Source: Gemmatimonadota bacterium (GTDB lineage Bacteria > Gemmatimonadota > Gemmatimonadetes > Longimicrobiales > Gaopeijiaceae). From it: DNA of 60,057 nt. The translations under genes and the position numbers were made by a program. This document shows positions 43,434 through 52,401 of the stretch, piece after piece (the first letter of the stretch is position 1; each line of letters starts with the position of its first letter). The stretch lies in NCBI GenBank assembly GCA_007121555.1, contig SKKH01000050.1, positions 1 to 60,057 of the forward strand, given 5' to 3'. A model generated the notes under the pieces. It did not search any database. It was not told the DNA's origin and saw only the letters and a program-made list of their open reading frames with translations.

Positions 43434-44735
43434 ATGAACGCGTCTACTTCAAGAGTATCGTTGGATCAGGGTCCCGTCGTGGGAGCCGTCACCGGGCGAA
43501 TGCGGGAGTCGGTCACCCCGGAGGGGATCCGAGTTCTCACCGAGTCGATCCCCAGTGTCCGTTCGGTTTCGACCGGTATCTGGGTTCGACAGGGGTCGGC
43601 CCACGAGCCGGAGGCCCTGACCGGGGCCAGCCACCTCCTCGAGCACATGGTGTTCAAGGGCACGGCCACCAGGGGCCCCAGGGAGATCGCCCTGGCCCTG
43701 GAGCGAGTGGGCGGGACGCTGGATGCCTTCACGTCCCGAGAACACACCTCATACCAGGCACGAGTACTCTCCGAGCATCTCTCGGTCGCTGTGGATGTGC
43801 TGGCCGAACTCGTGCTCTCTCCCCTCCTCCGAGAAAAGGATCTGGAGTTGGAGAGGCAGGTCGTGCTGGAGGAGATCGCCACCGTCCAGGATACTCCGGA
43901 CGATCTGGTATTCGAACTCCACGCCGAGGACCTGTGGGAAGGGCATCCCTACGGTCGCTCCATTCTGGGAACCCCGGAATCGGTGGCCAAGATGCCCATC
44001 GACGGCCTCAGGTCTCTCCACCAGGAGCGATACCTGAGGGGTGAGCTGGTGGTGGCGGCGGCGGGACACCTCGAGCACGACGAGTTCGTGACCATGGTCC
44101 GGGAGCGCCTCGCGGGCTGGACGGGCGGAGAGGTGTCGCAAATTCCGGATCCGCCTGGACGCCCTGGGTATCGCGAGCATCGGGAGGAGAGAGATGGTGC
44201 CCAGACCCACATCGTGGTGGCCACCCGGACGCCAGGACGGACAGCCCCGACCCGGTTTCCACTCGTCCTCCTGTCGTCGGCATTCGGCGGGGGAATGAGC
44301 TCCCGGCTGTTCCAGCGGATTCGAGAGGAGCTGGCACTGGCATACAGCGTCTTCACCTTCCAGTCATTCCATTCGAGAGGCGGGGTGTCCGGGGTCTATG
44401 CCGGCACCCGTCCGGAGAATGCGGACCTGGCGGTAGAGGCGATCCTCGAAGAATTCCACCGAATCGCTGGATCCGGCCTGGATCCCGAAGAGGTCCGGGA
44501 GGTGAAGGATCAGGTCAAGGGTCAGGTAATGCTATCGCTGGAATCGACGTCGTCCCGTCTGTTCCGCCTGGCGGGCTTCGCCCTCTACGATCAGCCCCGG
44601 CTCACCCTGGACGAGCTCCTCGAGACCATCGAGGCGGTCACAACCCAGGAGCTGGAAGAGGCGGCCGGAGCCTACTTCACCCCTGAGGTCCAGGTAGTGA
44701 CCCGACTTGGTCCCGAAAACGCACCTCCTCCTTGA
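43434..44735 (+). CDS. M16 (pitrilysin) family zinc peptidase
   Basis: A 433-residue peptidase of the M16 clan, related to mitochondrial processing peptidase. The inverted zinc motif is HLLEH at 67-71, and the third ligand is a Glu in the segment RQVVLEEIATVQD (about 141-153). The second half is the inactive symmetrical domain with HIVVATRTPGR and SSAFGGGMSSRLFQRIREEL. I start at ATG 43434, downstream of the hairpin. An ATG at 43341 overlapping the pnp stop would place the stem-loop inside the reading frame and is rejected. Family members degrade or trim small peptides and are often encoded next to pnp. Confidence 0.92.
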   Translation: MNASTSRVSLDQGPVVGAVTGRMRESVTPEGIRVLTESIPSVRSVSTGIWVRQGSAHEPEALTGASHLLEHMVFKGTATRGPREIALALERVGGTLDAFTSREHTSYQARVLSEHLSVAVDVLAELVLSPLLREKDLELERQVVLEEIATVQDTPDDLVFELHAEDLWEGHPYGRSILGTPESVAKMPIDGLRSLHQERYLRGELVVAAAGHLEHDEFVTMVRERLAGWTGGEVSQIPDPPGRPGYREHREERDGAQTHIVVATRTPGRTAPTRFPLVLLSSAFGGGMSSRLFQRIREELALAYSVFTFQSFHSRGGVSGVYAGTRPENADLAVEAILEEFHRIAGSGLDPEEVREVKDQVKGQVMLSLESTSSRLFRLAGFALYDQPRLTLDELLETIEAVTTQELEEAAGAYFTPEVQVVTRLGPENAPPP

Positions 44736-44775
44736 CGTGGCTGGGCTGAGGGCCAGATTTTGCTGCGTCGCCCGG

Positions 44776-44797
44776 GAATTCATATGTGTATACAAAT
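44776..44797. promoter_or_regulatory. AT-rich, near-palindromic patch upstream of ald
   Basis: The 130-bp gap before ald contains the AT-rich run AATTCATATGTGTATACAAAT, with the small palindromes CATATG and GTATAC. This stands out in GC-rich DNA. An approximate -35 TTGCTG lies 17 nt or so before TATGTG. It may be a promoter together with an operator for an Lrp/AsnC-type regulator, which commonly controls ald genes. Confidence 0.35.
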
Positions 44798-44800
44798 CTG

Positions 44801-44831
44801 GGTCGGACCTGCCGCTCCAGGCAGGGCGACC
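44801..44831 (+). promoter_or_regulatory. Hairpin in the ald leader
   Basis: A two-part stem: GGTC (44801-44804) pairs with GACC (44828-44831), and CCTGCC (44808-44813) pairs with GGCAGG (44820-44825), around the loop GCTCCA. It is preceded by the AT-rich patch at 44776-44797, so it may be the 5' end of the ald transcript or part of a regulator-controlled leader. Confidence 0.4.
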
Positions 44832-44865
44832 CTTCACGGACTAGCCACTACGACGAGGACCGTTC

Positions 44866-45996
44866 ATGCTCATAGGCGTACCGAAGGAAATCAAGGCGAA
44901 CGAATATCGGATTGCCCTCGTTCCCGCCGGAGTGGAGGCCTTCGTGCACCACGGGCACGAGGTCCTCGTCGAGGCCGGAGCTGGAGAGGGAAGCGGCTTC
45001 CCCGATGAGTTGTACCGTGAGGCCGGTGCCGAGATCGTGGACACCGCCGAGGAGGTCTGGAGCCGAGCCGAGATGATCCTGAAGGTGAAGGAGCCCATCG
45101 AGGCGGAGTGGGGACGAATTCGCGAAGACCAGCTCCTTTTCACCTACTTTCACTTCGCCGCCTCCGAGCCCCTCACCCGGGCCCTCCTGGATTCGGGATC
45201 GGTCGCCATCGCCTACGAAACCGTTCAGCATCAGAACGGGGAATTGCCCCTCCTCACCCCGATGTCCGAGGTGGCAGGACGTCTCTCCATCCTGGAGGGC
45301 GCCAAGTATCTGGAGCGGTTCTATGGGGGCCGGGGCCTCCTTCTCGGTGGTGTGCCCGGGGTCCTCCCGGCCCGGGTCGTGATTCTGGGCGGCGGTGTGG
45401 TGGGGACCAACGCCGCCAAGATGGCGGCAGGCTTCGGGGCGCGTGTGACGATCCTGGACGTCTCCCTTCCTCGACTCCGCTACCTTTCCGACGTGATGCC
45501 TGCGAACGTAGAGCTCCTCTTCTCCAACAGGTACAACATTCGCGAGCAGCTTGCGGAAGCGGACCTGCTGATCGGTGGCGTGCTCCTCCCCGGCAAGAAG
45601 GCGCCCTCCCTGGTGAAGCGGGAAGATCTCAAGCTCATGAAGCCGGGGTCTGTGATCGTGGACGTGGCGGTGGATCAGGGAGGATGTGTCGAGACGATCC
45701 ATCCCACCACCCACGAAGACCCCATCTACGTGGTCGACGACGTGATCCACTACGCGGTGGCGAACATGCCCGGCGCGGTCTCCCGTACGAGCACCCTGGC
45801 GCTCACCAACGTTACGCTTCCCTACGCCATCGATCTGGCCAACAAGGGATGGAAGCAGGCCTGCCTGGACGATCCAGCCCTGAAGCTCGGGGTCAACATG
45901 GTGCGTGGGAACGTGACCTACGAGGGCGTCTCCGAGGCGTTTGGACTGGACTACGCTCCGATCGAGCCCTTCCTGGTGGGAGATGGACCGAGGTGA
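44866..45996 (+). CDS. ald: Alanine dehydrogenase
   Basis: NAD-dependent interconversion of L-alanine and pyruvate plus ammonia, used for alanine catabolism or redox balance. It has 376 residues. Known catalytic positions match the family numbering: Arg15 in [11 protein letters not shown], Lys75 in ILKVKEP and His96 in YFHFAAS. The NAD motif [17 protein letters not shown] and the late [12 protein letters not shown] with the catalytic Asp are present. It starts an operon-like pair with dut, whose start overlaps or lies 4 bp after its stop. An AT-rich upstream patch may be an operator. Confidence 0.96.
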   Translation: MLIGVPKEIKANEYRIALVPAGVEAFVHHGHEVLVEAGAGEGSGFPDELYREAGAEIVDTAEEVWSRAEMILKVKEPIEAEWGRIREDQLLFTYFHFAASEPLTRALLDSGSVAIAYETVQHQNGELPLLTPMSEVAGRLSILEGAKYLERFYGGRGLLLGGVPGVLPARVVILGGGVVGTNAAKMAAGFGARVTILDVSLPRLRYLSDVMPANVELLFSNRYNIREQLAEADLLIGGVLLPGKKAPSLVKREDLKLMKPGSVIVDVAVDQGGCVETIHPTTHEDPIYVVDDVIHYAVANMPGAVSRTSTLALTNVTLPYAIDLANKGWKQACLDDPALKLGVNMVRGNVTYEGVSEAFGLDYAPIEPFLVGDGPR

Positions 45997-46000
45997 TGAG

Positions 46001-46453
46001 GTGACTGCGTCCTTCCACGTCAGGGTCCGTCGACTTCCCCACAATCCCGATCTCCCCCTCCCCTCCAAGGCGTCCGAGGGTGCCGCTGGGTTCGATGTTC
46101 GGTCCGCGGAGGAGGATTTCGTCCTGGGGTCAGGGGAGACAAGAGCCGTGGCGACGGGTCTGGCCTTGGAACTCCCCTCGGGGCTGGAATGTCAGGTCAG
46201 GCCGCGGTCCGGGCTGGCCCTCCGTCGGGGGATCACGATTCCCAACGCTCCGGGGACCATCGACCCCGACTATCGGGGTGAGGTGAAGGTCCTGCTGCGG
46301 AACCTGTCGCCCGATCCGGTGCCCATTTCCCGGGGTGATCGTATCGCTCAACTGGTCTTCGCTCGGTTCGAAACGCCGAGGGTCCAGGAGGTGGATGGCC
46401 TGCGCGAAACCGACCGAGGCGACGCCGGTTTCGGGAGCACGGGACGACGGTGA
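46001..46453 (+). CDS. dut: dUTP diphosphatase
   Basis: Removes dUTP to keep uracil out of DNA and makes dUMP for thymidylate synthesis. It is a trimeric enzyme of 150 residues. The five motifs are seen: EGAAGFDVRS, QVRPRSGLAL, NAPGTIDPDYRGEVKVLLRN, GDRIAQLVFA and the C-terminal RGDAGFGSTGRR, which closes over the active site. Start GTG 46001 gives the usual length, with AGGTGA upstream. ATG 45983 would add six residues and overlap ald. Confidence 0.93.
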   Translation: MTASFHVRVRRLPHNPDLPLPSKASEGAAGFDVRSAEEDFVLGSGETRAVATGLALELPSGLECQVRPRSGLALRRGITIPNAPGTIDPDYRGEVKVLLRNLSPDPVPISRGDRIAQLVFARFETPRVQEVDGLRETDRGDAGFGSTGRR

Positions 46454-46476
46454 CCGATCCAGCTCGGGAATGCGTC

Positions 46477-46505
46477 TTGCTAAGGACCTCGGGGGTCTTT
46501 ACAAT
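46477..46505 (+). promoter_or_regulatory. Promoter for the mreB elongasome operon
   Basis: TTGCTA (46477-46482), an exact 17-nt spacer and TACAAT (46500-46505), a five-of-six match to the -10 consensus. It leaves about 80 nt of leader before mreB. This is a good candidate for the housekeeping promoter of mreBCD-PBP2-rodA. Confidence 0.65.
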
Positions 46506-46591
46506 CCGAGGCGCTCGGGACGATCTTCGCTCCCCTGTGCGCCCGTCCGCTCACAATTCGGCCCACCTCCCGACTCCTACGGGCTCCAGCC

Positions 46592-47635
46592 TTGGCCTCG
46601 TTCAGCAAGTGGTTCAAATCAGGTTCTCTCATCCCCGTGAATGACATTGCCGTCGATCTGGGCACGGCGAATACCCTGGTCTACGTGAAGGGCGAAGGAA
46701 TCGTCCTGAACGAGCCCTCGGTAGTAGCTGTCGAGAAGGGGTCCAACAGGATCCTGGGCATCGGTCTGGAGGCGAAACGCATGCTCGGCCGGACGCCCGA
46801 GAACATCGAGGCGGTCCGACCCCTGAAGGACGGGGTCATCGCCGACGTGGACGTGACGGAGATGATGTTGCGCCATTTCCTGAAGCAGGTCACCTCCAAG
46901 CGGATCTTTCGGATCAAGCCCCGGGTTGTTGTGGGTGTACCTTCAGGGATCACGGAGCTGGAGCGACGAGCCGTTCGGTCCTCGGCCATGGCGGCCGGGG
47001 CCAAGGCCGTGTACATGGTGGCTGAACCCACTGCGGCCGCGATCGGTGTGGGTTTGCCCATTGAGACTCCCACCGGAAACATGGTCATCGACATCGGGGG
47101 CGGGACCACGGAGATCGCCGTCATCGCCCTTTCGGGGATCGTCTCCAACACCTCGATCCGAGTGGGCGGGGACGAGCTCGATTCCGCCATCGTCACGTTC
47201 CTCAGGAAGAACTACAATCTCCTCATCGGGGAGCCCACGGCTGAAGCGGTGAAGATCCAGATCGGTTCGGCCTTCGATTTCGGCGAAGAGCGAACCATGG
47301 AGGTGAAGGGAAGGGACCTGGTTTCTGGAATTCCGAAGACCGTAACCGTCCACTCGGAAGAGGTCCGGGAGTGCATTCAGGAGCCGATTCAGGCAATCGT
47401 GGAGGCTGTGCGCCGGGCCCTGGAGATCACTCCCCCCGAGCTCTCTTCCGACATCGTGGACCGGGGGATCGTGATGACCGGAGGGGGCGCCCTCATCCGA
47501 GGGCTGGATCGCCTCCTGGCCCAGGAGACGAACCTTCCCATCCACGTGGACGAGGAGCCTCTCACCTGCGTCGTGAGGGGGGCGGGACGGATCCTGGATG
47601 ATCTGCAGAAGTATCGGAACGTGCTGGTGACCTGA
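46592..47635 (+). CDS. mreB: Rod shape-determining protein MreB
   Basis: An actin-like ATPase (347 residues) that forms membrane filaments guiding peptidoglycan synthesis along the cell side. Actin-fold motifs are visible: VDLGTANTLVYVKGEG (phosphate 1), VIDIGGGTTEIAVIALSG (phosphate 2), AEPTAAAIGVGLP and VMTGGGALIRGLD (adenosine). The annotated start is TTG 46592, so the protein begins MASFSKWFKSG, an amphipathic membrane-binding helix. GTG 46637 would remove that helix. It is the first gene of the elongasome operon. Confidence 0.95.
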   Translation: MASFSKWFKSGSLIPVNDIAVDLGTANTLVYVKGEGIVLNEPSVVAVEKGSNRILGIGLEAKRMLGRTPENIEAVRPLKDGVIADVDVTEMMLRHFLKQVTSKRIFRIKPRVVVGVPSGITELERRAVRSSAMAAGAKAVYMVAEPTAAAIGVGLPIETPTGNMVIDIGGGTTEIAVIALSGIVSNTSIRVGGDELDSAIVTFLRKNYNLLIGEPTAEAVKIQIGSAFDFGEERTMEVKGRDLVSGIPKTVTVHSEEVRECIQEPIQAIVEAVRRALEITPPELSSDIVDRGIVMTGGGALIRGLDRLLAQETNLPIHVDEEPLTCVVRGAGRILDDLQKYRNVLVT

Positions 47636-47693
47636 GGGAGAAGGTGGCCATCCCGCCGGTCGTACATCTCTCCCTGACCAGACACGTGGGACC

Positions 47694-48728
47694 ATGCCGC
47701 CTTTCGAGCCGGAGCCGTTTGAACCAAGACGACGCGGTGACCTCGTCGTCACCCTCTTCTTCCTCCTCCTGGCGGGCGTTCTCATCGTGCTGCCGCCGGA
47801 GGTGCAGGAGCAGGTAGCAGGGGGGCTCCGAGCCACCGTGCTGTCTCCCTTCCTCCTCCTCCAGGAATCATTGATCGAGACCCGGGTCCGGGTCTCGGAG
47901 GTCTCCGAGCTCCAGCGGCGGCTGAACGCCGCTACGGCGGCTCTGGCGGCCCAGTCCACCCTCCGGCAGGAAAACACTCACCTTCGCAGACTCCTCGAGC
48001 TCCGGGATCGTGCCGGACCGGGATTTCGGTCCGCCAGCGTGCTGCGTCCCGGGCTTCGCGGTTCGGAGAGCATGTTCCTCCTGGATGTCGGCAGCAGGGA
48101 TGGAGTGGCCGTGAACGATCCAGTGGTCTCGGACGGTGGTCTGGTGGGCGTGATCCGGGAGGTGGGAAGGGGGACCTCCGTGGCCATGGACTGGACTCAT
48201 CCGGACTTCCGGGTGAGCGTCATGACCCTGGACGGGGAGGCATTCGGACTCATAGAGCCGAGGCAAGGAGCGTTTCGCGAGGAGGACCGCCTCCTTCTGA
48301 ACGGCGTTCCCTATTACACCTCGCTGGAGCGGGGAACGGCCGTGGTGACCTCGGGACAGGGGAGCGTCTATCCTCGGGGAATTCTGGTGGGGACGGTCGA
48401 TGAACTGGCCGAAACCGAGGCCGGCTGGCGGCGAGGGTACTGGATCGTTCCGGCGGTGAGGCCCGCCGCGGTCTCCCATGTGCTCGTCATGACGGAGGCG
48501 GAGCGGTCAGAGGAACACCCTCTGGAAGAGCTCTGGTTGGACTCCCTTCCTACGGCGCCCGAGGGACCTGAAACCCTGCAGGAGATCGAGGTCCTTCCGG
48601 GAGAGGGTCGGGTGCCCGAAGTGGATCCGGACGCCCACGGTCCGGCGGGTGGCCCTGGAGACGAAGATCCCATCGCCGCAGGCGAGGATCCGACCCTGCC
48701 CGATGGTGACTGGGAGATGGAACCATGA
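47694..48728 (+). CDS. mreC: Rod shape-determining protein MreC
   Basis: Links MreB, MreD and the PBP2-RodA synthase. It has 344 residues: one transmembrane helix (about 13-32), a coiled coil (about 55-95) and two beta-barrel domains (about 105-265) with VGVIREVGRGTSVAMDWTHP and TSGQGSVYPRGILVGTV. The last 60 residues are acidic and Pro-rich, longer than in E. coli MreC. Its stop overlaps mreD (ATGA). Confidence 0.93.
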   Translation: MPPFEPEPFEPRRRGDLVVTLFFLLLAGVLIVLPPEVQEQVAGGLRATVLSPFLLLQESLIETRVRVSEVSELQRRLNAATAALAAQSTLRQENTHLRRLLELRDRAGPGFRSASVLRPGLRGSESMFLLDVGSRDGVAVNDPVVSDGGLVGVIREVGRGTSVAMDWTHPDFRVSVMTLDGEAFGLIEPRQGAFREEDRLLLNGVPYYTSLERGTAVVTSGQGSVYPRGILVGTVDELAETEAGWRRGYWIVPAVRPAAVSHVLVMTEAERSEEHPLEELWLDSLPTAPEGPETLQEIEVLPGEGRVPEVDPDAHGPAGGPGDEDPIAAGEDPTLPDGDWEMEP

Positions 48729-49210
48729 GTCCTACCAGGCTCTATCGGACCATCCTCATCGCACTTCCCCTCCTCCACTTCCTCCTTCATGTGGGGTTCG
48801 GGATCGGACGGGGGGCTCCGGATCTTCTCGCCGTGGGACTCCTTCTTCTGGCCCGCGAGCTGCGGATGGGACCGGCGGCCGGTGTGGGCTTCGTCCTTGG
48901 ACTCCTGGAGGACTCGTTCTCGCTCCTGGCCTTCGGGGCCAACACGCTCACCTGCACCCTCCTGGGAATCGTGGGCTCTCGGTCCAGGGAGCTGTTCGTG
49001 GGAGAGACCCTCCTCTTTCTGATCTCGTATCTTTTTTTTGGCACATGGCTCCGTTCCGTGTTGCACTGGGTCCTGGCGGGAGAGGAGGTGCGGCGTGATG
49101 CCGGGGTCACCCTCCTGGTCCACGCGCCGGTGGATGCGGCCTACGCCGCCGGGGTCGGGGTGGCCCTCCTACTGGCGACCGGGGCCTGGCGGCGCGATCC
49201 TTCGAGTTGA
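48725..49210 (+). CDS. mreD: Rod shape-determining protein MreD
   Basis: A polytopic inner-membrane protein of 161 residues with about five hydrophobic helices and very few polar loops, as expected of MreD. I recognise it by position between mreC and PBP2, by length, and by LLAVGLLLLARELRMGPAAG-like membrane segments, which are weakly conserved in this family. It overlaps mreC by 4 bp. The next gene starts 60 bp downstream with AGGAGTGA before its ATG. Confidence 0.82.
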   Translation: MSPTRLYRTILIALPLLHFLLHVGFGIGRGAPDLLAVGLLLLARELRMGPAAGVGFVLGLLEDSFSLLAFGANTLTCTLLGIVGSRSRELFVGETLLFLISYLFFGTWLRSVLHWVLAGEEVRRDAGVTLLVHAPVDAAYAAGVGVALLLATGAWRRDPSS

Positions 49211-49269
49211 TCCACGGGTAGTTTGAAAGAGGTACATCGGGGATTCGGACCACCACAGGCAGGAGTGAA

Positions 49270-51114
49270 ATGACGGGAACGGATTCGCATCGAAAGAGAA
49301 GTCGAGCTCGTGGGGCCATGGTCGTCCTGGTGGTCCTCCTCGGCGTTCTGGTGGTCTCCTTCTTTCGGGCTCAGGTGGTCCGGGGTTCGAGCTGGGCGCT
49401 TCAGTCGGACTCCAACCGGCTCCGAGTCCTCCAGATACCTGCCCCGCGAGGCACCGTCTTCGATCGCTATGGCCGGATCATTGCGGACAACGTTCCCTCC
49501 TATTCCATCTCACTCTTTCCCGCCCCCCCCGATTCCATTCGTTCCACCCTGGACCGCCTCCAACCCCTCCTGGAACTCTCGCCCGAGCGCATCGAGACTC
49601 TGTTGGAGGAAGCTCGAGTGAACCGTCGTCAGCCCCTCCTGGTGACCGGGAACGCCGACTACGAGGCCATCGCGGCGGTCGAGGAGCGTCGAGCCGAATT
49701 CCCGGGGGTCTTTCTCGAGATGCGTCCCCGCCGAAGGTACCTCGGTGGTGCGGCCCTGGGGCACGCCCTGGGATATGTCGGCGAGGTGTCCGCCGCCGAA
49801 CTGGAGAGCCCGCTTTTCGAAGAGTATGAGCAGGGGATGATCGTCGGAAAGGAAGGGCTCGAGCGGCAGTACGAACACCTTCTCCAGGGTGGCCAGGGAA
49901 TCCGATACGTGGAGGTGGACGCCGTGGGTCGGGTCGTGGGATCGTTCGAAGGGCAGGCGGCGGCCCCGGCCGTTCCAGGGGACGAACTCTTCCTCAACCT
50001 GGACCTCGAACTCATGGAGTTCATCCACGAGATCTTTCCCGAGGACATGCGAGGCGCTGTAGTGGCCTTGAACGTGGAGGACGGCGGCGTTCTGGCCCTC
50101 TATTCGGCCCCGACCTTCGATCCCAACGACTTCGTGGGGGGGATCTCGCGGACGCTCTGGGAGGAGTTGAACCAGGATCCCTCGCGACCCCTTTACAACC
50201 GCGCGGCGGTGGGTCGGTATCCTCCCGCCTCCACATGGAAGCTCGCCACGGCGGCCATCGGCCTGGAGCTGGGGGTCGTGGAGCCCGACGAGCTCATGCC
50301 CACCGCATGCTACGGATCCTACACCTACCAGGGCGTGACCCGGCGATGCTGGCGGGCGGATGGTCACGGCCACCAGAACATGGCGGGAGCCATCGGCCAC
50401 TCTTGTAACGTCTGGTTCTACCAACTCGGCCTCCGGATCGGTCTGGAGCGGCTCGTCGATGAAGGAACCCGGCTCGGCTTTGGTGAAGAGTGCGGGATCG
50501 ACCTTCCCAGAGAGACGGCGGGTACGTTTCCGGAGAGCCTGGATTGGTGGCAGAGGGTCTTCAACTACCGTCCATTCGAAAACGAGGTCATGGCCCTCTC
50601 CATCGGTCAGGGCCCCAATGATCAGACTCCCCTCAAAATGGCCCAGTTCTACCTGGCCCTGGGTCGGGACGGGAGCGCCCCTTCACCCCAGCTCATCCGG
50701 AGCTTCGAGTCGAATCCCGACACCGATTGGCGACTGGATCTGGAGGAGAGTTCGCTCGAGGCGCTCCGGGATGGCCTGCGTCACGTGACGGCTCCGGGGG
50801 GAACGGCCTTTCTCGCGTCGCTCGAGCACTGGGACATGATCGGGAAGACCGGGACGGCTCAGGGAAGCCCGAGTCAGGAGCGGGCCCACGCCTGGTTCGC
50901 TGGGATGGCCGGACCGTGGGATGAGGACCCGGAGATCGTGGTCGTGGTTCTCGTGGAGGAGGGGGAGTCGGGATCGGCCATGGCCGCGCCCATCGCCTCG
51001 AAGGCCGCAGACTTCCACCTGAGACGGAAGTATGGGATGGAGGTGGATACGATCCAGACTCTTGGAGAGCATCTGAGGACGGGCACTCCAGCCCCCTGGG
51101 CTCGCTGGAACTGA
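49270..51114 (+). CDS. mrdA: Penicillin-binding protein 2 (elongasome transpeptidase)
   Basis: A class B PBP with 614 residues that cross-links peptidoglycan along the cell side in partnership with RodA. One membrane helix (about 16-34) is followed by a dimerisation/pedestal domain and the transpeptidase. The three active-site motifs are STWK (Ser321, Lys324), SCN (Ser378-Asn380) and KTG (from Lys526). PAPRGTVFDRYGRIIADN is the conserved N-terminal block. The stop overlaps rodA (TGATG). Confidence 0.95.
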   Translation: MTGTDSHRKRSRARGAMVVLVVLLGVLVVSFFRAQVVRGSSWALQSDSNRLRVLQIPAPRGTVFDRYGRIIADNVPSYSISLFPAPPDSIRSTLDRLQPLLELSPERIETLLEEARVNRRQPLLVTGNADYEAIAAVEERRAEFPGVFLEMRPRRRYLGGAALGHALGYVGEVSAAELESPLFEEYEQGMIVGKEGLERQYEHLLQGGQGIRYVEVDAVGRVVGSFEGQAAAPAVPGDELFLNLDLELMEFIHEIFPEDMRGAVVALNVEDGGVLALYSAPTFDPNDFVGGISRTLWEELNQDPSRPLYNRAAVGRYPPASTWKLATAAIGLELGVVEPDELMPTACYGSYTYQGVTRRCWRADGHGHQNMAGAIGHSCNVWFYQLGLRIGLERLVDEGTRLGFGEECGIDLPRETAGTFPESLDWWQRVFNYRPFENEVMALSIGQGPNDQTPLKMAQFYLALGRDGSAPSPQLIRSFESNPDTDWRLDLEESSLEALRDGLRHVTAPGGTAFLASLEHWDMIGKTGTAQGSPSQERAHAWFAGMAGPWDEDPEIVVVVLVEEGESGSAMAAPIASKAADFHLRRKYGMEVDTIQTLGEHLRTGTPAPWARWN

Positions 51115-52367
51115 TGCCACAGCGGGCCCCCTCTCGCGATTGGATCCAACGTCTCACTGGGGATCCCCTCATGGTGGCGCTCGCCCTGGGTCTCTCCCTG
51201 TTCGGGGTGGCCATGATCTATTCGGCGGGGGTGTTGAACGTCCCCAGCCCCATCACCGAGGGGGCCTGGCGCAGGCAGTTCCTCTGGCTCGCCGTGTCCC
51301 TCGTGGCCTTCGTGGTCATATCTCGGGTCAGGGCAGGTTGGATCGAGTGGATCGCCTACCCCACCTATGGGGCCGCTGTCATCCTCCTGGCGGCCACGTT
51401 GGTGGTGGGGACCGGAGCCGGCACCGCGGAGGGCGTCGGGCGCTGGATCGCGGTGGGGCCGGTCCGCTTCCAGCCCGCCGAGTTCGCCAAACTCGCGGCC
51501 GTTCTGGGGTTGGCTCGTTTTCTCTCGTCCCGGGACGGATCCCCTGAGAGTCTCAAGGATCTGGTGGCGCCCGCCACTCTCATGGGTCTCCCTCTCGTCC
51601 TCGTCATGCTCCAGCCGGACCTGGGGACTGCGCTGGCCTTCGTGGGAATCCTCTTCGCCGGACTCTACTGGGCGGGAACCCCTCCGCTGCTTCTCTTCCT
51701 CCTGGCCTCCCCGGGAATCGCCCTGATCCTGGCCTTCAGCACCATGGTGTGGTCGGCCTACTTCGTGGGCCTCATCGTCCTCATCTATCTCTTCAGGTAT
51801 CGGCTGTACCTGGCCGAGTCGGTGGGGATCCTCCTGGCCAACCTCGCCGCCGGGACAGTGGCGAATCCCCTCTGGGGTCAACTCGCAGACTACCAGAAGA
51901 ATCGCCTGCTCGTGTTCCTGGATCCTGGTATGGACCCCCGGGGCGCAGGATGGAATCTCATTCAGTCCAAGGTGGCCATCGGGAGTGGTGGACTCACCGG
52001 AAAGGGCTTCACCCAGGGGACACAGAAGCGCCTCGACTTTCTGCCCGAACAGCACACGGACTTCATCTTCAGCGTGATCGGAGAGGAGCTCGGGTTCATC
52101 GGCTCGGTCCTTGTCGTCCTGGGCTTCGGGTTCCTCCTCTTTCGCCTGGTTCGGATGGCGGAAGCGGTCGACGATCCCTTTGCCGGCCTGGTTCTCTTCG
52201 GTATCTTCGGTGCTTGGCTCGTGCACATCTTCATCAACATCGGGATGACGATCGGGCTGGTCCCCATCACGGGGATTCCACTCCCGTTCCTGAGCTATGG
52301 GGGGACCTTCCTCCTGACCTGTTGGGCATTCACAGCGCTGGCCGTTCGACTCGCCCAGGAGGACTGA
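51114..52367 (+). CDS. rodA: Rod shape-determining SEDS glycosyltransferase RodA
   Basis: A polymerase of lipid II with about ten transmembrane helices, 417 residues, of the SEDS family (RodA/FtsW). The family segments WIAVGPVRFQPAEFAKLAAV, LQPDLGTALAFVGILFA, LPEQHTDFIFSVIGEELGF and PFLSYGGTFLLTCW are seen. Position directly after PBP2 identifies it as RodA rather than FtsW. It begins at ATG 51114, one base into the mrdA stop. It completes mreB-mreC-mreD-PBP2-rodA. Confidence 0.95.
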   Translation: MPQRAPSRDWIQRLTGDPLMVALALGLSLFGVAMIYSAGVLNVPSPITEGAWRRQFLWLAVSLVAFVVISRVRAGWIEWIAYPTYGAAVILLAATLVVGTGAGTAEGVGRWIAVGPVRFQPAEFAKLAAVLGLARFLSSRDGSPESLKDLVAPATLMGLPLVLVMLQPDLGTALAFVGILFAGLYWAGTPPLLLFLLASPGIALILAFSTMVWSAYFVGLIVLIYLFRYRLYLAESVGILLANLAAGTVANPLWGQLADYQKNRLLVFLDPGMDPRGAGWNLIQSKVAIGSGGLTGKGFTQGTQKRLDFLPEQHTDFIFSVIGEELGFIGSVLVVLGFGFLLFRLVRMAEAVDDPFAGLVLFGIFGAWLVHIFINIGMTIGLVPITGIPLPFLSYGGTFLLTCWAFTALAVRLAQED

Positions 52368-52401
52368 TCCGACACGGGACGACCCTCTGGAGGTTCATCG
52401 C

